Positions 25,649 through 37,900 of a stretch of DNA of 64,000 bases are shown piece by piece. Below the pieces are notes generated by a model. It saw nothing but the letters and a program-made list of their open reading frames with translations. It was not told the DNA's origin and made no database searches. Every line of letters begins with the position of its first letter. Position 1 is the first letter of the stretch. Both the position numbers and the translations under genes were made by a program. Source of the stretch: Sipunculus nudus (taxonomy: Eukaryota > Annelida > Sipuncula > Golfingiida > Sipunculidae); assembly GCA_026874595.1 (NCBI GenBank), contig CM049311.1, forward strand, positions 5,557,676 to 5,621,675, given 5' to 3'.

Positions 25649-25829
25649 TGGAGGACCTCTTTGCTGTTTGAAAAGAGTGCTCATTTGTGGAGTTGTCGTC
25701 AACGAGTCTGTTGTGTTGCGTTTTTGTTTCCTCGTTGCAATCAAACATTGACTTCCTGTGCGTAAATAACGGTGGATCAGGAACAATATTGATCATTAGC
25801 GTTGTACTGTTGGACCGTTGTGTATACAC
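25649..25829 (-). other. Possible divergent first exon opposite PFN4
   Basis: A minus-strand frame from ATG 25829 (MYTQRSNSTT) runs to TCCAG|GTGAGT, a strong donor, in phase 2. It starts only 90 bp from the PFN4 start codon and points away from it, as expected for a bidirectional promoter. No in-phase partner exon was found; FAM228 exon 2 needs phase 0, so it could join only as 5' UTR. Product unknown. Confidence 0.3.
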
Positions 25830-25918
25830 TCAGGGGACACCTGAACGAGGCTTAAAGTTCTGAGAGGTGCTCAAGTGCCAGTATTGTTTCTGTGTATAAT
25901 TCACCGTTAAATAGCAAA

Positions 25919-25972
25919 ATGGCTGACCTAAGTCTGGAGAAGAATCCTTTATATAAAACACAGGGTATACCT
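25919..25972 (+). CDS. PFN4: PFN4 coding exon 1 (N-terminal extension)
   Basis: CAAAATGGCT opens [10 protein letters not shown] and ends ATACCT|GTAAGT, phase 0, joining Asp-Asn-Val-Arg-Met of exon 2 in frame. Mammalian profilin-4 lacks this extension as far as I recall. If the exon is real but untranslated, initiation would occur at Met23. Confidence 0.55.
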
Positions 25973-28900
25973 GTAAGTACAGTTTTTAAATACATATATT
26001 AAATGTCATATTGATTTGCAAAAAACTATATTAATTAAACTCAGGAAATGGAAGTTTTGTAATGTCCAACTTCTGTGTGAATGTCAATCTCATATATATA
26101 TATATATATATAATTATACAAAAAAGAGGAATCAAATTTTGTCAGACATTTTTACTATAACTAAGTTTCGTGCAACATGTAGTAAAAATGTTTGACAAAA
26201 TTTGATTCCTCTCTATTTGTATAATTATAAAACTCTGGTCCCATATCATAGACCACTCTGGCAGTTGTTTATTGCAGATGAATGGTTTATGTCTTTGTTT
26301 AAAGAGAAGTTTTTGTACCATATTTTAGGTTGAGTAATTTTGACCATCTCCATATTAATTGTGTAGTTATAGTTCATCTTGCCTTCATTTTCTTGTACAG
26401 ACTGCCTGGTTGTTAGAATGGTGCTTTCAACTCCTTTTGTCTGTTGGCCATGTGGTTTGTCAGATTGAGACCTGACCCTCTGGTATACTCTCAATCTATT
26501 CATTATGATATATTTTTTGTTTGTTATTTTTTCACCTCAGATTATATAGATTAGTTCTATAGTGTTAGGATATTTGGTGTACCTGAAAGTCACAGTAACA
26601 CAGAGGGGTCAGAAAAGTGTGTCGAATTAGTTAAAAAAACTTAGCAGAGAGAAACTGAGGTTTGATCTGGATGTGACAGAAGTTGATGTTGCCCATCAAG
26701 TAGGCAGACATCCCAGAGACCCTGACAGTAAGCCAAGGGATATATTAGTTAAATTTGTCAAAAGATCAGTCATGAGAGAAAGGAGGAAGTTGAAGGGTAC
26801 AGGCATTGTCATGGCTGATGACCTGTGTAAAGAGTTGCATCAACTCTTTAATAGGACAAGAAACCATCCAATTGTTAAAGACTCTTGGACATGGGATGGT
26901 AAAGTTTTCTTAAAAGATTTAAAAAGAGACATCAGAGAAATAAAATATGGTGAATATTCCAGCAGTTACCTACATCCGAATAAATATGTATAAAAGTAAT
27001 ATACTGTCTGGCATTTAAATAACCTGACAATTATGTTTAATATTGTATGTGTTGTATGTTTTTCATGTTTATTTACTGTTAAGAAAGTCTTGTTTTGTAA
27101 TCAGCTGAGTGACACTGAAGAAAGCAAACTTCTTTTTTATAACATTAAATACCCCATACTTATGAGAGAAGTAACTCTATACAAGCAACATGGCAGATAA
27201 TATACAATTTCAGGTCCTTTCTTTGAATGTGAGAGGGATAAGAAATTATGTTAAGAGTCGACAGATATTTAATTGGTTGATGAAACACAAAGCACACAAT
27301 GGGATCAGTTTCTTGCAAGAATTTCATTGCATTAAACAAGATGAAACCAAATGGTCTAAACAGTGGCGTGGAAAATTTATCTGTCTCATGGAAGCACCAA
27401 ATCATGTGGAGTATCTATACTTGTTGGTAAAAATGTTGAATTTAAGTAATTTAATAAGATTATTGATAATAATGGAAGTTATATTCTAATTGAATGTGAA
27501 ATTGAAGGTCTACACTGTATGATGGTTAGTACTTATGCACCAAATTATGAATCACAGCAAGTTGTCTTTTTTCAAAATTTTTTGGAGGAAATATTGAACA
27601 TGTCTAGTGATTTGAATATTGATCTTATCTCGGAAGGGAATTTTAATGTACATCTTACTGAGACTGATGCTGATGGAGGCAGAACAAATGTGAAAACAGG
27701 CTTCAGTCAATAAACTATGTTCTTTGATGGAACTATTAGATGTATGTGATATATGGCATGTAATACATGAAAATGCAAAATCCTTCACTTGGCGATCCTC
27801 AAATCCATTAGGATATTCTGTTGTATAAATAAATGATTCCATGTGTGAGGTTATTTATTGTATGAACAGCATAATCTCCACACGCAGAGTAATTTTCACT
27901 AAAAAGTCTCTGCCTAAAAAGCATCCTATCAAGCTGCAAGATTTCAACATAACAGCTGCCAAATTTATCATTATGATTGAGTCTTTATCTGTTAGGTTAA
28001 ATGCATCTCTGATTGAATTCAGGCATTTATAAAAGAAAGGATAAGGATTTACTTTATATAAAGGGATTTGGACAACCATAAAAATATCACAATTTTATAA
28101 AAGTTACAAGTTCAATCATATGTGGGAATGCACTACCTCGGCCATCCATCCTGTTGCCTGAGTACCATGGTAAACAGCCAGTAATCTTAGCATTAGGCTG
28201 TGAATGAAGAATTAATTCATAAGAATATATGTGAGCTCACAAACCAAATTTTAAATCCATCTTAATGGTAACAAGTCAAGTGCTGAGTCACCTACAAGTC
28301 AGCTATTATCCAGTTACCCAATGAGACATGCTTGTGTTCATGTAGTGTGTTCAAGCATGCAGGGGGATTTACCAATATGCTGAGTTAAAATGGACTGATT
28401 CTTGCACTTGGTAGGTCTTGTTAGAAAATACTCAAACATATCTAATTACTGGTCTGGTTAATTTTAGGTGACAGCGTACCTGAAGGACATGAGGCACTAT
28501 AAAAAAAATGACACAAATATTTGCATTCTTATGGAGTCTTTTAGTGAGGCCCTAAATTCATACTAAGGTAAAGGCACTCGGCTGGTCAGAGACTATTGTC
28601 AGAGGGCCAAAATGGCAGTATATTGAGAAAAGACTAGTATGTTTATATTTCCCACAGTTATAGTTATGATCACTGAAGAGTGCCTTGTTTATTTATTTCA
28701 GGACAACGTGAGGATGAACCAGTTACAGAATCTCCTGCATGATGCCCTCATCTCCACGGACCACGTCCAGAACTGTGCCATCATCAGACGCAAAGACTCA
28801 GTTCTCAAGGCCAGCTCTGTGGGATTCAGTGTAAGACAACATAAAAAAGACCAGACTAGTGCTCTCTAGAGTGCATACCTCTGCCATTCAAAATAATCAG

Positions 28901-31900
28901 ATAAGGTCCACACCTTTTATTCATGTACACGCCAAATTCAATGGACCTTTTCCTGGCCCATGTAATGTTTCATGGAAATAGTTTTAGTTATTTAGAGTTT
29001 TGATGGCTTTACTTGCTACACAACACTTTAGTCTTGGGAAGATTCATTCAGTTACATAAGACTACTATATTAGCCCAATTTTTGTTGTTTTTACAGTTTT
29101 AAATGTTCTCTCAACTTTATAAATTTTTTAGCTTTATGGCCAGTGGTCTTGCTATGCAATATCTGGCTGAGATATAGAAGTCCTCATAGAGCTCCTGAAC
29201 CCTTGCGCTTCCTAGGCATGATTTTGAAGGAATTTTTTATTCCATTCTTTATATGTCCAACAATCATAACCAGTTAAAGATCATCGAAAACCTGAATGCC
29301 CCCGCACCCCATTCCGGTTTGCAAATGTAAACATTACTCACCAGCTCTTCAGGGTAAACATACATGTATGAATTTCTTGCCACGAGCGCAGTGCCGCAAA
29401 ATAAATACAAAAAAAAATATTTGTACATATCTTATTGAGAGAGTATCCCACTGAAAACCTATATTTTTCGTTTTTACTTTTAGAATAAATGAGCCAACAT
29501 TCCTCATCTTAATTATTCCATCTCCATAAACAGGTAAAAAGCTCACTATACAGGGTTTATCAGTTTGTAGTTTGTAAGTGCATGAGAGCAGGATTGAAAA
29601 AAATAATGTGCTAACAATTTTTAAATTTAACATTTCACTTGAGATGGGACATTTGATGGAGCCTCTATAATGGCAGGTCATTGAATACTCTTACTTTAGT
29701 AATGACAACCTCTACTTGTTCCCTATGGTGTTTATAGTCACACTTCATAAGTTGATATATTATATTGGTATACATTTCTATGCATTTAAAATTACATGGG
29801 AGTTTACCTGACTTCCCCAGCCAGAACGTTACAAAATACTTACAAATGTAAGGCTTTCAATTATTGTTTCATGACATTTTCATGAGCATTTTTTTCATAA
29901 CAGTCACTTCAAACTAAAATTATCTTAAAACAGTGGACACATTTTTTAGTGAAGTTCCTGTAGCTGATAAGATGAAATGGGCATTCTAAGTTTTTCTTAT
30001 TTAATTTTTGTTTTCATAATGATTTCTTTTGATTTGAAAAAGTAATATATTCATTTATCCTTTTCAAAGATGAGAGCAGAGAGTATATAAAAATATGGTC
30101 TCCTTACCCAATGACAGATGGCAGCACCAGGCAGAGGTTTTGTTCAGCAGAACAGCTTGTTTCTCTTATCTTTATTTCCATGTTTGATATAATCATTTTA
30201 GTCATCTGCTCTCATAAGTAATACCCCTTTATACATTTTGTTTTCATATTACAAATACATGTGAGTGGACCTCTCCAGAGTGTGCATGCAGCTGTTATGA
30301 AGATGTAGCGAACATTTAAACTAGTGTGTAAATGTACTGACTTTCATTCTGTTCTTATTCCTTATTCAAATGTTGCACATTTAAAAACAGAGCTGTCTCA
30401 GGTCACATTTAAATATGAAACTAGGTTTAAAATAAAATTACAAATGTTTAAAGATAGGTGACACCAAAATAGGTGACTACCAAAACCTTTAAATTTTGAG
30501 AGAATCATTTAAGAGAGCTGTTCTGATATGGCTCAGGTAACACACTTTGGACTTACACTTCCCTTGGTTTTAATATAATGATATATATATAGCATGATGA
30601 TGTCCTCTGATGGACAGATGTAATGATGTGATTTAAAGTACATAATATTTGTATAAACACTTAATTCTTCATAACATTTGTTTCAACATGGTCTGCCCTA
30701 ATTCATTAAACTTTGGACATCTGTTCTTTATTTGCAATTATATGTTTTCTGAGTAATATTCTGTATGTAATAAGATTAAATATTCATTTTAAATTTTATT
30801 TTGATACATATGTATTTTTTAAGATTTACAAATAGTCTGATACATATTTTATTCTTTTCCAAGATGAGAGCAGACACTCCTTAAGATTGTAGTTCCCTTT
30901 CCTAATGACAGATGGCAGCACTTGGCAGATTTTTTTGGGCTGCAGAGCAGCTTAGTTTCTCCTATCAATTCTCCATATCAACGTATATTTTAAATTAATC
31001 TGCCATTCATATTGATATCACTTTTATACAAATGGATTTAAAACCATTTGTTGAAATCAGATACAGCAAACAGTTTCAAGTTAATTTTCACATGGTCCTG
31101 ATAACACCATTCTGAATTGATGTTCTGCAATGTGCAATGAATCAAGAAAAGGCAAAGACATTGAGGGCTTATATTACCGTAAATGTGGTGGATATTACTA
31201 TCACTGGCAGAACTGTGAATATATGGATCTCCCCTCCTTCAGTACATCATATGGGGCTGAAGTTGAGTGTGTTTGCATAAATGTACATGTGTTTTATTTG
31301 TTAGGTGGGAAGGGGTTCACACCTCTTGCCCTTTGCATCTGCTGGCAATGTCAAAGAAGACCTCTCACATATACCGATAGTAGTAGTAAATATACTGCAT
31401 CATTCACATGTATTTGTTTCCCATGAAGCTTTAGGGGTTAGCCAAAATAAATTTGGAGCATCTTCACAGCAAATGCACAAAATGAATTTTGTTTGCACTG
31501 GCTTAATTTAGAAAAAAAAAATTTTGGGTAATGAACACATCTGTCTTTACATTTTACTTTTTGTGACCTTCTTTACAGCTGTACCCTGACCAGATACAGG
31601 TCCTCCAGGACTCCTTCAAGAACACAGCACAGATACGAGAGGAAGGACTGTACTTTGATGACAGGATATTCAAGTGTGTCAGGGCAGACAGGGACTCCAT
31701 ATACGCTAAATCAGTGAGTCATATTTATATAAGAAATGATCACTGAAACTTGAAAGATAAACAGACAAAATTCTGTGTTTCAATGAATTGAAATGCAATT
31801 CTGGGTCTTTAGGTGATAATCTTATAATAAAATATTTTACCTTTAATGGTCTGAGCTAGCAAAACATTCTGTAAACAGACTTCTGTTGGTTTACATGATT

Positions 31901-34900
31901 AACATAAGTTATATACTGATATTTTAATTAATGTACACTTTACAGTGTTTCACATGAAAAAAAAATAAAACTATCATTGAAGTAGAAACCCAAACCAGTG
32001 ATGTTATAAAGGGACCATTTATTTTTTTTTTTTACTTCTGAATGGGAGAATAAAAAGATATGCTACACACTTTTTTCAAATTAGATATTAGCTTTAATAG
32101 GTTATTAACTTTGCTGTTTAGGGAAAACAAGGTCTGGTATTGGTGCGTACTGCAAGTCTGTTGCTAGTAGCAACATATTCTGACAACATGTACCCAAGTG
32201 TGTGTGTGGAGGCTGTGGAAAAACTAGGTAAGTATAAAATGGAATGAGCATTGTCCCTTATAGGACAAAAACCTATCCTTAAGTGTGTAGGAGAGCAAAG
32301 ACCCATCCTAAAGTGTGTAGGAGGGCAAAGACCCATCCTAAAGTGTGTAGGAGGGCAAAGACCCATCCTAAAGTGTGAAGGAGAGCAAAGACCCATCCTA
32401 AAGTGTGTAGGAGAGCAAAGACCCATCCTAAAGTGTGTAGGAGAACAAAGACCCATCCTAAAGTGTGTAGGAGGGCAAAGACCCATCCTAAAGTGTTTAG
32501 GAGGATAAAAACCCACCCTTAAGTGTGAAGGGGGACTAAAATCAACCCTTAAAAGTGTGTAGGAGGAATAAGTCCCACTCTTTAAAGTGTGTAGAAGGAC
32601 AAAAACTCACCCTTACAAGTGTGTAGGAGGACTAAAATCAACCCTTAAAAGTGTGTAGGAGGAATAAGTCCCACTCTTTAAAGTGTGTAGGAGGGCAAAA
32701 ACCCACCCTTAAAAGTGTGTAGGAGGACAAAAACCCATCCTTAAAAGTGTTTAGGAGGATAAAAACCCACCCTTAAGTGTGAAGGGGGACTAAAATCAAC
32801 CCTTAAAAGTGTGTAGGAGGAATAAGTCCCACTCTTTAAAGTGTGTAGGAGGGCAAAAACCCACCCTTACAAGTGTGTAGGAGGACAAAAACTCACCCTT
32901 ACAAGTGTGTAGGAGGACAAAAACCCATCCTTAAAAGTGTTTAGGAGGATAAAAACCCACCCTTACAAGTGTGTAGGAGGACTAAAACCCACCCTTACAA
33001 GTGTGTAGGACAAAAATCCATCCTTACAAGTGTGTAGGACAAAAATCCATCCTTAAAAGTGTGTAGGAGGACAAAAACTGACCATTAAAACTGTGTAGGA
33101 GGATAAAAACCCATCTTAAAATTGTGTAGGAGGACAAAAACCCACCCTTACAAGTGTGTAGGAGGATAAAAACCCACCCTTAAAAGTGTGTAGGAGGACA
33201 AAAACCCACCCTTACAAGTGTGTAGGAGGATAAAAACCAACCCTTAAAAGTGTGTACAAGGACAAAAACCCACCCTTACAAGTGTGTAGGAGGATAAAAA
33301 CCAACCCTTAAAAGTGTGTAGGAGGAATAAGTCCCACTCTTTAAAGTGTGTAGGAGGGCAAAAACCCACCCTTACAAGTGTGTAGGAGGACAAAAACTCA
33401 CCCTTACAAGTGTGTAGGAGGACTAAAACCCACCCTTACAAGTGTGTAGGAGGACAAAAATCCATCCTTAAAAGTGTGTAGGAGGACAAAAACTGACCAT
33501 TAAAACTGTGTAGGAGGATAAAAACCCATCTTAAAATTGTGTAGGAGGGCAAAAACCAACCCTTAGAATTGTGTAGGAGGGCAAGAACCCACCCCCAGAA
33601 TTGTGTAGGCGGGCAAAAACCCACCCTTAAAAGTGTGTAGGAAGACAAAAACCCCTCCTTACAAGTTTTCAGGAGGACAAAAACCCACCCTTACAAGTGT
33701 GTAGGAGGACAAAAACCCACCCGTACAAGGGTGTAAGAGGACAAAAACCCACCCTTACAAGTGTGTAGGAGGACAAAAACCCACCCTTACAAGTGTGTAC
33801 GAGGACAAAAACCCACCCTTACAAGTGTGTACAAGGACAAAAACCCACCCTTACAAGTGTGTACAAGGACAAAAACCCTCCCTTACAAGTGTGTACGAGG
33901 ACAAAAACCCACCTGTACAAGTGTGTAAGAGGACAAAAACCCACCCTTACAAGTGTGTAGGAGGACAAAAACCCACCCTTACAAGTGTGTAGGAGGACAA
34001 AAACCCACCCTTACAAGTGTGTCGGAGGATAAAAGGTGGAATAGAAGGGACAGCTTGTTTTCTGTTTAGTCAGAGAGAAATTTGGAAGCCTAATCTGTTA
34101 TTATGTATTAAAGGTTAATATAATATGTCTTAATATTGAGGCCTAAAGAATACCTAACTCCATAAGTCAGGCTCAAATTATAACTACCTTGTATATTAAT
34201 CACTGGTAAGCAGATGCCATTCTTTAAGATATCAACAACAGAATGCCTTAGAGCTCAGAGCCTTGGACAGCTTGACTAGTTTTATTGAGTCAGCAGCCTT
34301 TCTCTGCTTTACTTGACCTGGCAAAAGTCAACTGGGCTCAAATGACTCAAAGAAATGCTTCAATTTAGCAATGTAACAAAGTTTCTATCTATTAAATTAA
34401 TTTAGTGATATTTCCTTAATTTATTACATCATGTCTGTACTCATTCTTTGATTATGTACTCAGTCATTCTTTGATTATGTACTCAGTCATTCTTTGATTA
34501 TGTACTCGGTTGTTTATTTAGGAAATTTAAATGGTCAAATGAAATTTCATTTATATTTATCATACTTACTTTATATTTTTGTGTACCAATACTTCTACTC
34601 AAGTCAAACTCAGTAAATTGACTCACTTAGCTCAACAAGATTGGGGATTGGGGGGATGGGGGATTCAGATAAACATGGCTCAGCTTTACTTAAACCTGTT
34701 CTGGCTGAAGCATTTTAATTGCCAGCTTGGCTCTAGATTGCTTACCATAGTTCATTATCTAGCAGTTTTTCTACTACACAGTTCCTAACCAACCACCTAC
34801 ATGATCATACACGGGATCACATCATTGATAAGACATCTAAAATAAACTCATATATGCTCAGCATACACCAAACAAGTGGTTATCATAACTGGGTGGTTTT

Positions 34901-37900
34901 GTTACAAGGTTTTTGTCAGGTGGGATCGTACTGTATACACTGGAAATTAATACATAACATGTACACCTAATGTTTTATCACTGACTTGAGAACTGAGTTA
35001 ATAACAGAGTTGGTCAGATGTTTGTTGAAATTGAAAGTCCTGCCCTACAGTGACATCTTCAAAGGGCAGGTCATGTGTATGTATAGGGGCAGACATGTCA
35101 GACTGAATGATCGTTAAATACCTGCGGAGGCGAGTAAACTTGCCCCAGGTGTACTGACCGTTACCTTTGTGGGAGTGTGACTGACATGCGGGGTCTTATT
35201 TGTGGCTTACCACAGGCATTTTCTGCACAATACAGCTATATTCTTCACAGAATACCTCATACAGATATTTTATCTTTCATACACTGCTAGAGCCATTTTA
35301 TGTATTTGGGTGAAGTGATTATATTGTGTGTGGATGGATAGACATCTCATAATGTCCATCACTCTCTCCATACATTAACACATGGATATATGTATAAAGT
35401 TGAGTTTATTGTTTTTTTTTTATTATCTTAGGTGTCTTCAATAATAACCATATCATATCAAGACCAGAACATCCTGAGGCTGTGTTCATTATATAGGTAA
35501 CCAAGTTAATTCAGTCAAATTCTGGATCTGGCCAACCACCCCTCATAATTAACATCTGAAAAAATTCCCCCCCCTTCTTAAATTAAACACTGGACATACT
35601 CCTTTGACTATTTTGTGAAAATATTATCTGTGTCTCAAACTTAGCAAAAGTAATTAGGTTTCAACATCATAATCATATGTTCACATATAATTATAGAATT
35701 TTTTTTTACAAGAACTTCAGTGTCATAAAAAGACACTCTCCCCTGTCCCTTGACAAAAGTGTCACTGTCTGCATAAGCCCCTTCCTTTGACATTGTTCCT
35801 CTTTTGATAAAGGTCTCAATTTGCCCATAAAGCCTCAATTTCCGCTTTTGATAAATTATGGATATACCCCTGAATTTTGACCAGGATGACAGCAGGCAGT
35901 CAAGTGATCTGCATTTTCCTACTTTTTTTGTCTCGGTCCTATTTTTGCTAATTTTTTTCTTTATAAATACCTACTTTTTTGGTTCTTTTTGTTTGTGTTG
36001 TGACATTCAATTTCAAAGTGCGGTGAATTGCTATGAAATTATTCCCATCATTTCATAAGTAAACAGATCTTGGCAGTTTTGAGCACTTTTTGAGCACAAA
36101 AACGCGGAACTTGACAAATTGAGCACGATATAAAATAGTTTAAATATGTTCTCAATGAAATCATTTTTTTTTCACTTTTTACATTCCTTGAGCATAAATA
36201 ATTCTGTTGTGTTCGGTTTAAGGCCTACTTTTGTCCAACTTTTTCTTCAGTTTTCGTACATGTATTAAATATTACCTATCCTTCTTTTTGCCCCTCTTTT
36301 TCACCAGGCGATGCTTAAAGGTGTCCATTCACCTTCCTTTTGAACAAGAATTTATGTGATTTCTGGCTTCCTCTGTGTATGTATTAATGATCTTAGGTAA
36401 TTTTGGTCGTGAAAAGTTCTTATAATGCCTCTCAACAACATGTTTATAAACACAGAAATGTTGACAAACAGAAAAATCATGTAACCTAAGATTGTAGATT
36501 GCGTATATGTGATGATAGAAAGGTCACACTTGCTTATCTGAATTGCTGCCAGATGCCCTTGTTGAATTTATTTTGATTATTTTGGTGGGCCACATCTATA
36601 AACACATTGATATAAACAAAATTAGCAGCCTGTGTGCTGTGATATCCACATTTAATGGCCTATTTTTATAAAAACTCCAAGGGATAACCTTTAGTTTATA
36701 AAGGCCAGATAGGTGATTTGGCCTCTTTAACAGCCCGGGATGAGGTCCCACATCATAGTACATGTGTATTTGTGTAGAAAGGGTGTGACCACCTCCATCA
36801 ATACCTCCTGTCTCCGTTTGACCTACATACCAACAGTATTGATTCTGCCTGCACGGCTCAGCAGGTGGTTTATACAGGTGTAATATATACATTGTGTATT
36901 GATCTGTAACAGGTATATCTGCTGACAATGCTGTTTGGGTGCCGTCTGTTCATTTGGATCAGTAATCTATCGTCAGAGTTTGTCCTGACTTTTGTATAGT
37001 TCGGATTTTGTTTTTTTTGGGGGGGCTGAATTTAAGTGACTTCATTATTGACACATGATTTTCAATTTTGGTGTGGATGTGGATGACAGATGGGGGAAGG
37101 GAAGATGTTTTATATGATTAACAAACAGTGAATTTTGAAATAAATCTGTGAGGCTTCATTGACTAAAACTACTGCTTTAAAGAATCCAGTGTTTTCAAAT
37201 TAGACATCATTTTACTATAATACACTATCTGTTTACTAATTATGCATTATATGTAAACTGGTTAATAATTACATATAATCTTATACAAAAAAATTGTAAG
37301 TTTAAATGTACATGTATATGCTTACACCTATAAACCATGCAATGTTTAACTTCAAGCATTCATGGAATGTCAGACCCCCCAGTTGATAATGATTTACGTG
37401 TTATCACAAAGCATTCTGGAATGAAACCTATTGGATCTTTGTTTTACAATCACTGGGTCATAAACACACAGTAAAGCTCTGATGTTTCTGTTGGTCAAAC
37501 TACCAGTCAAACATTAAATAAAATGCCCATTACATTGCCAGCTTAGCTGCACCAAACCATACAGATGTTACTTTGAAGTCATTTTGTTTCTTGCCAGAGC
37601 TGTCAGTTATCATATTTGTGCTTTTGCATGAACAGATTTATTATTCTCTTCTTATGTTATCCCAACAATATATAAAACATTATTTTTAAGATAAAATTAA
37701 CGTGAACATTATATGTATATCAAGAAAGGATAGTGTGTCCATGGACTTTAAGCAGTGTAGGTCTGTTCCCTGGTCATGTGATCACTGAACAGTTAATCGT
37801 GTGTGTAAAATCAGGTACGCTAAGGTCGGGGTTCATATAAAACGTATGTATCTTACACCTAGACATTTACAATATATTATGTATGACATCTTGAACATAA

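Noticed and set aside
32118-32516. Frames on both strands with a 10-residue repeat
   Set aside because: By-product of the 30 bp array inside a PFN4 intron.
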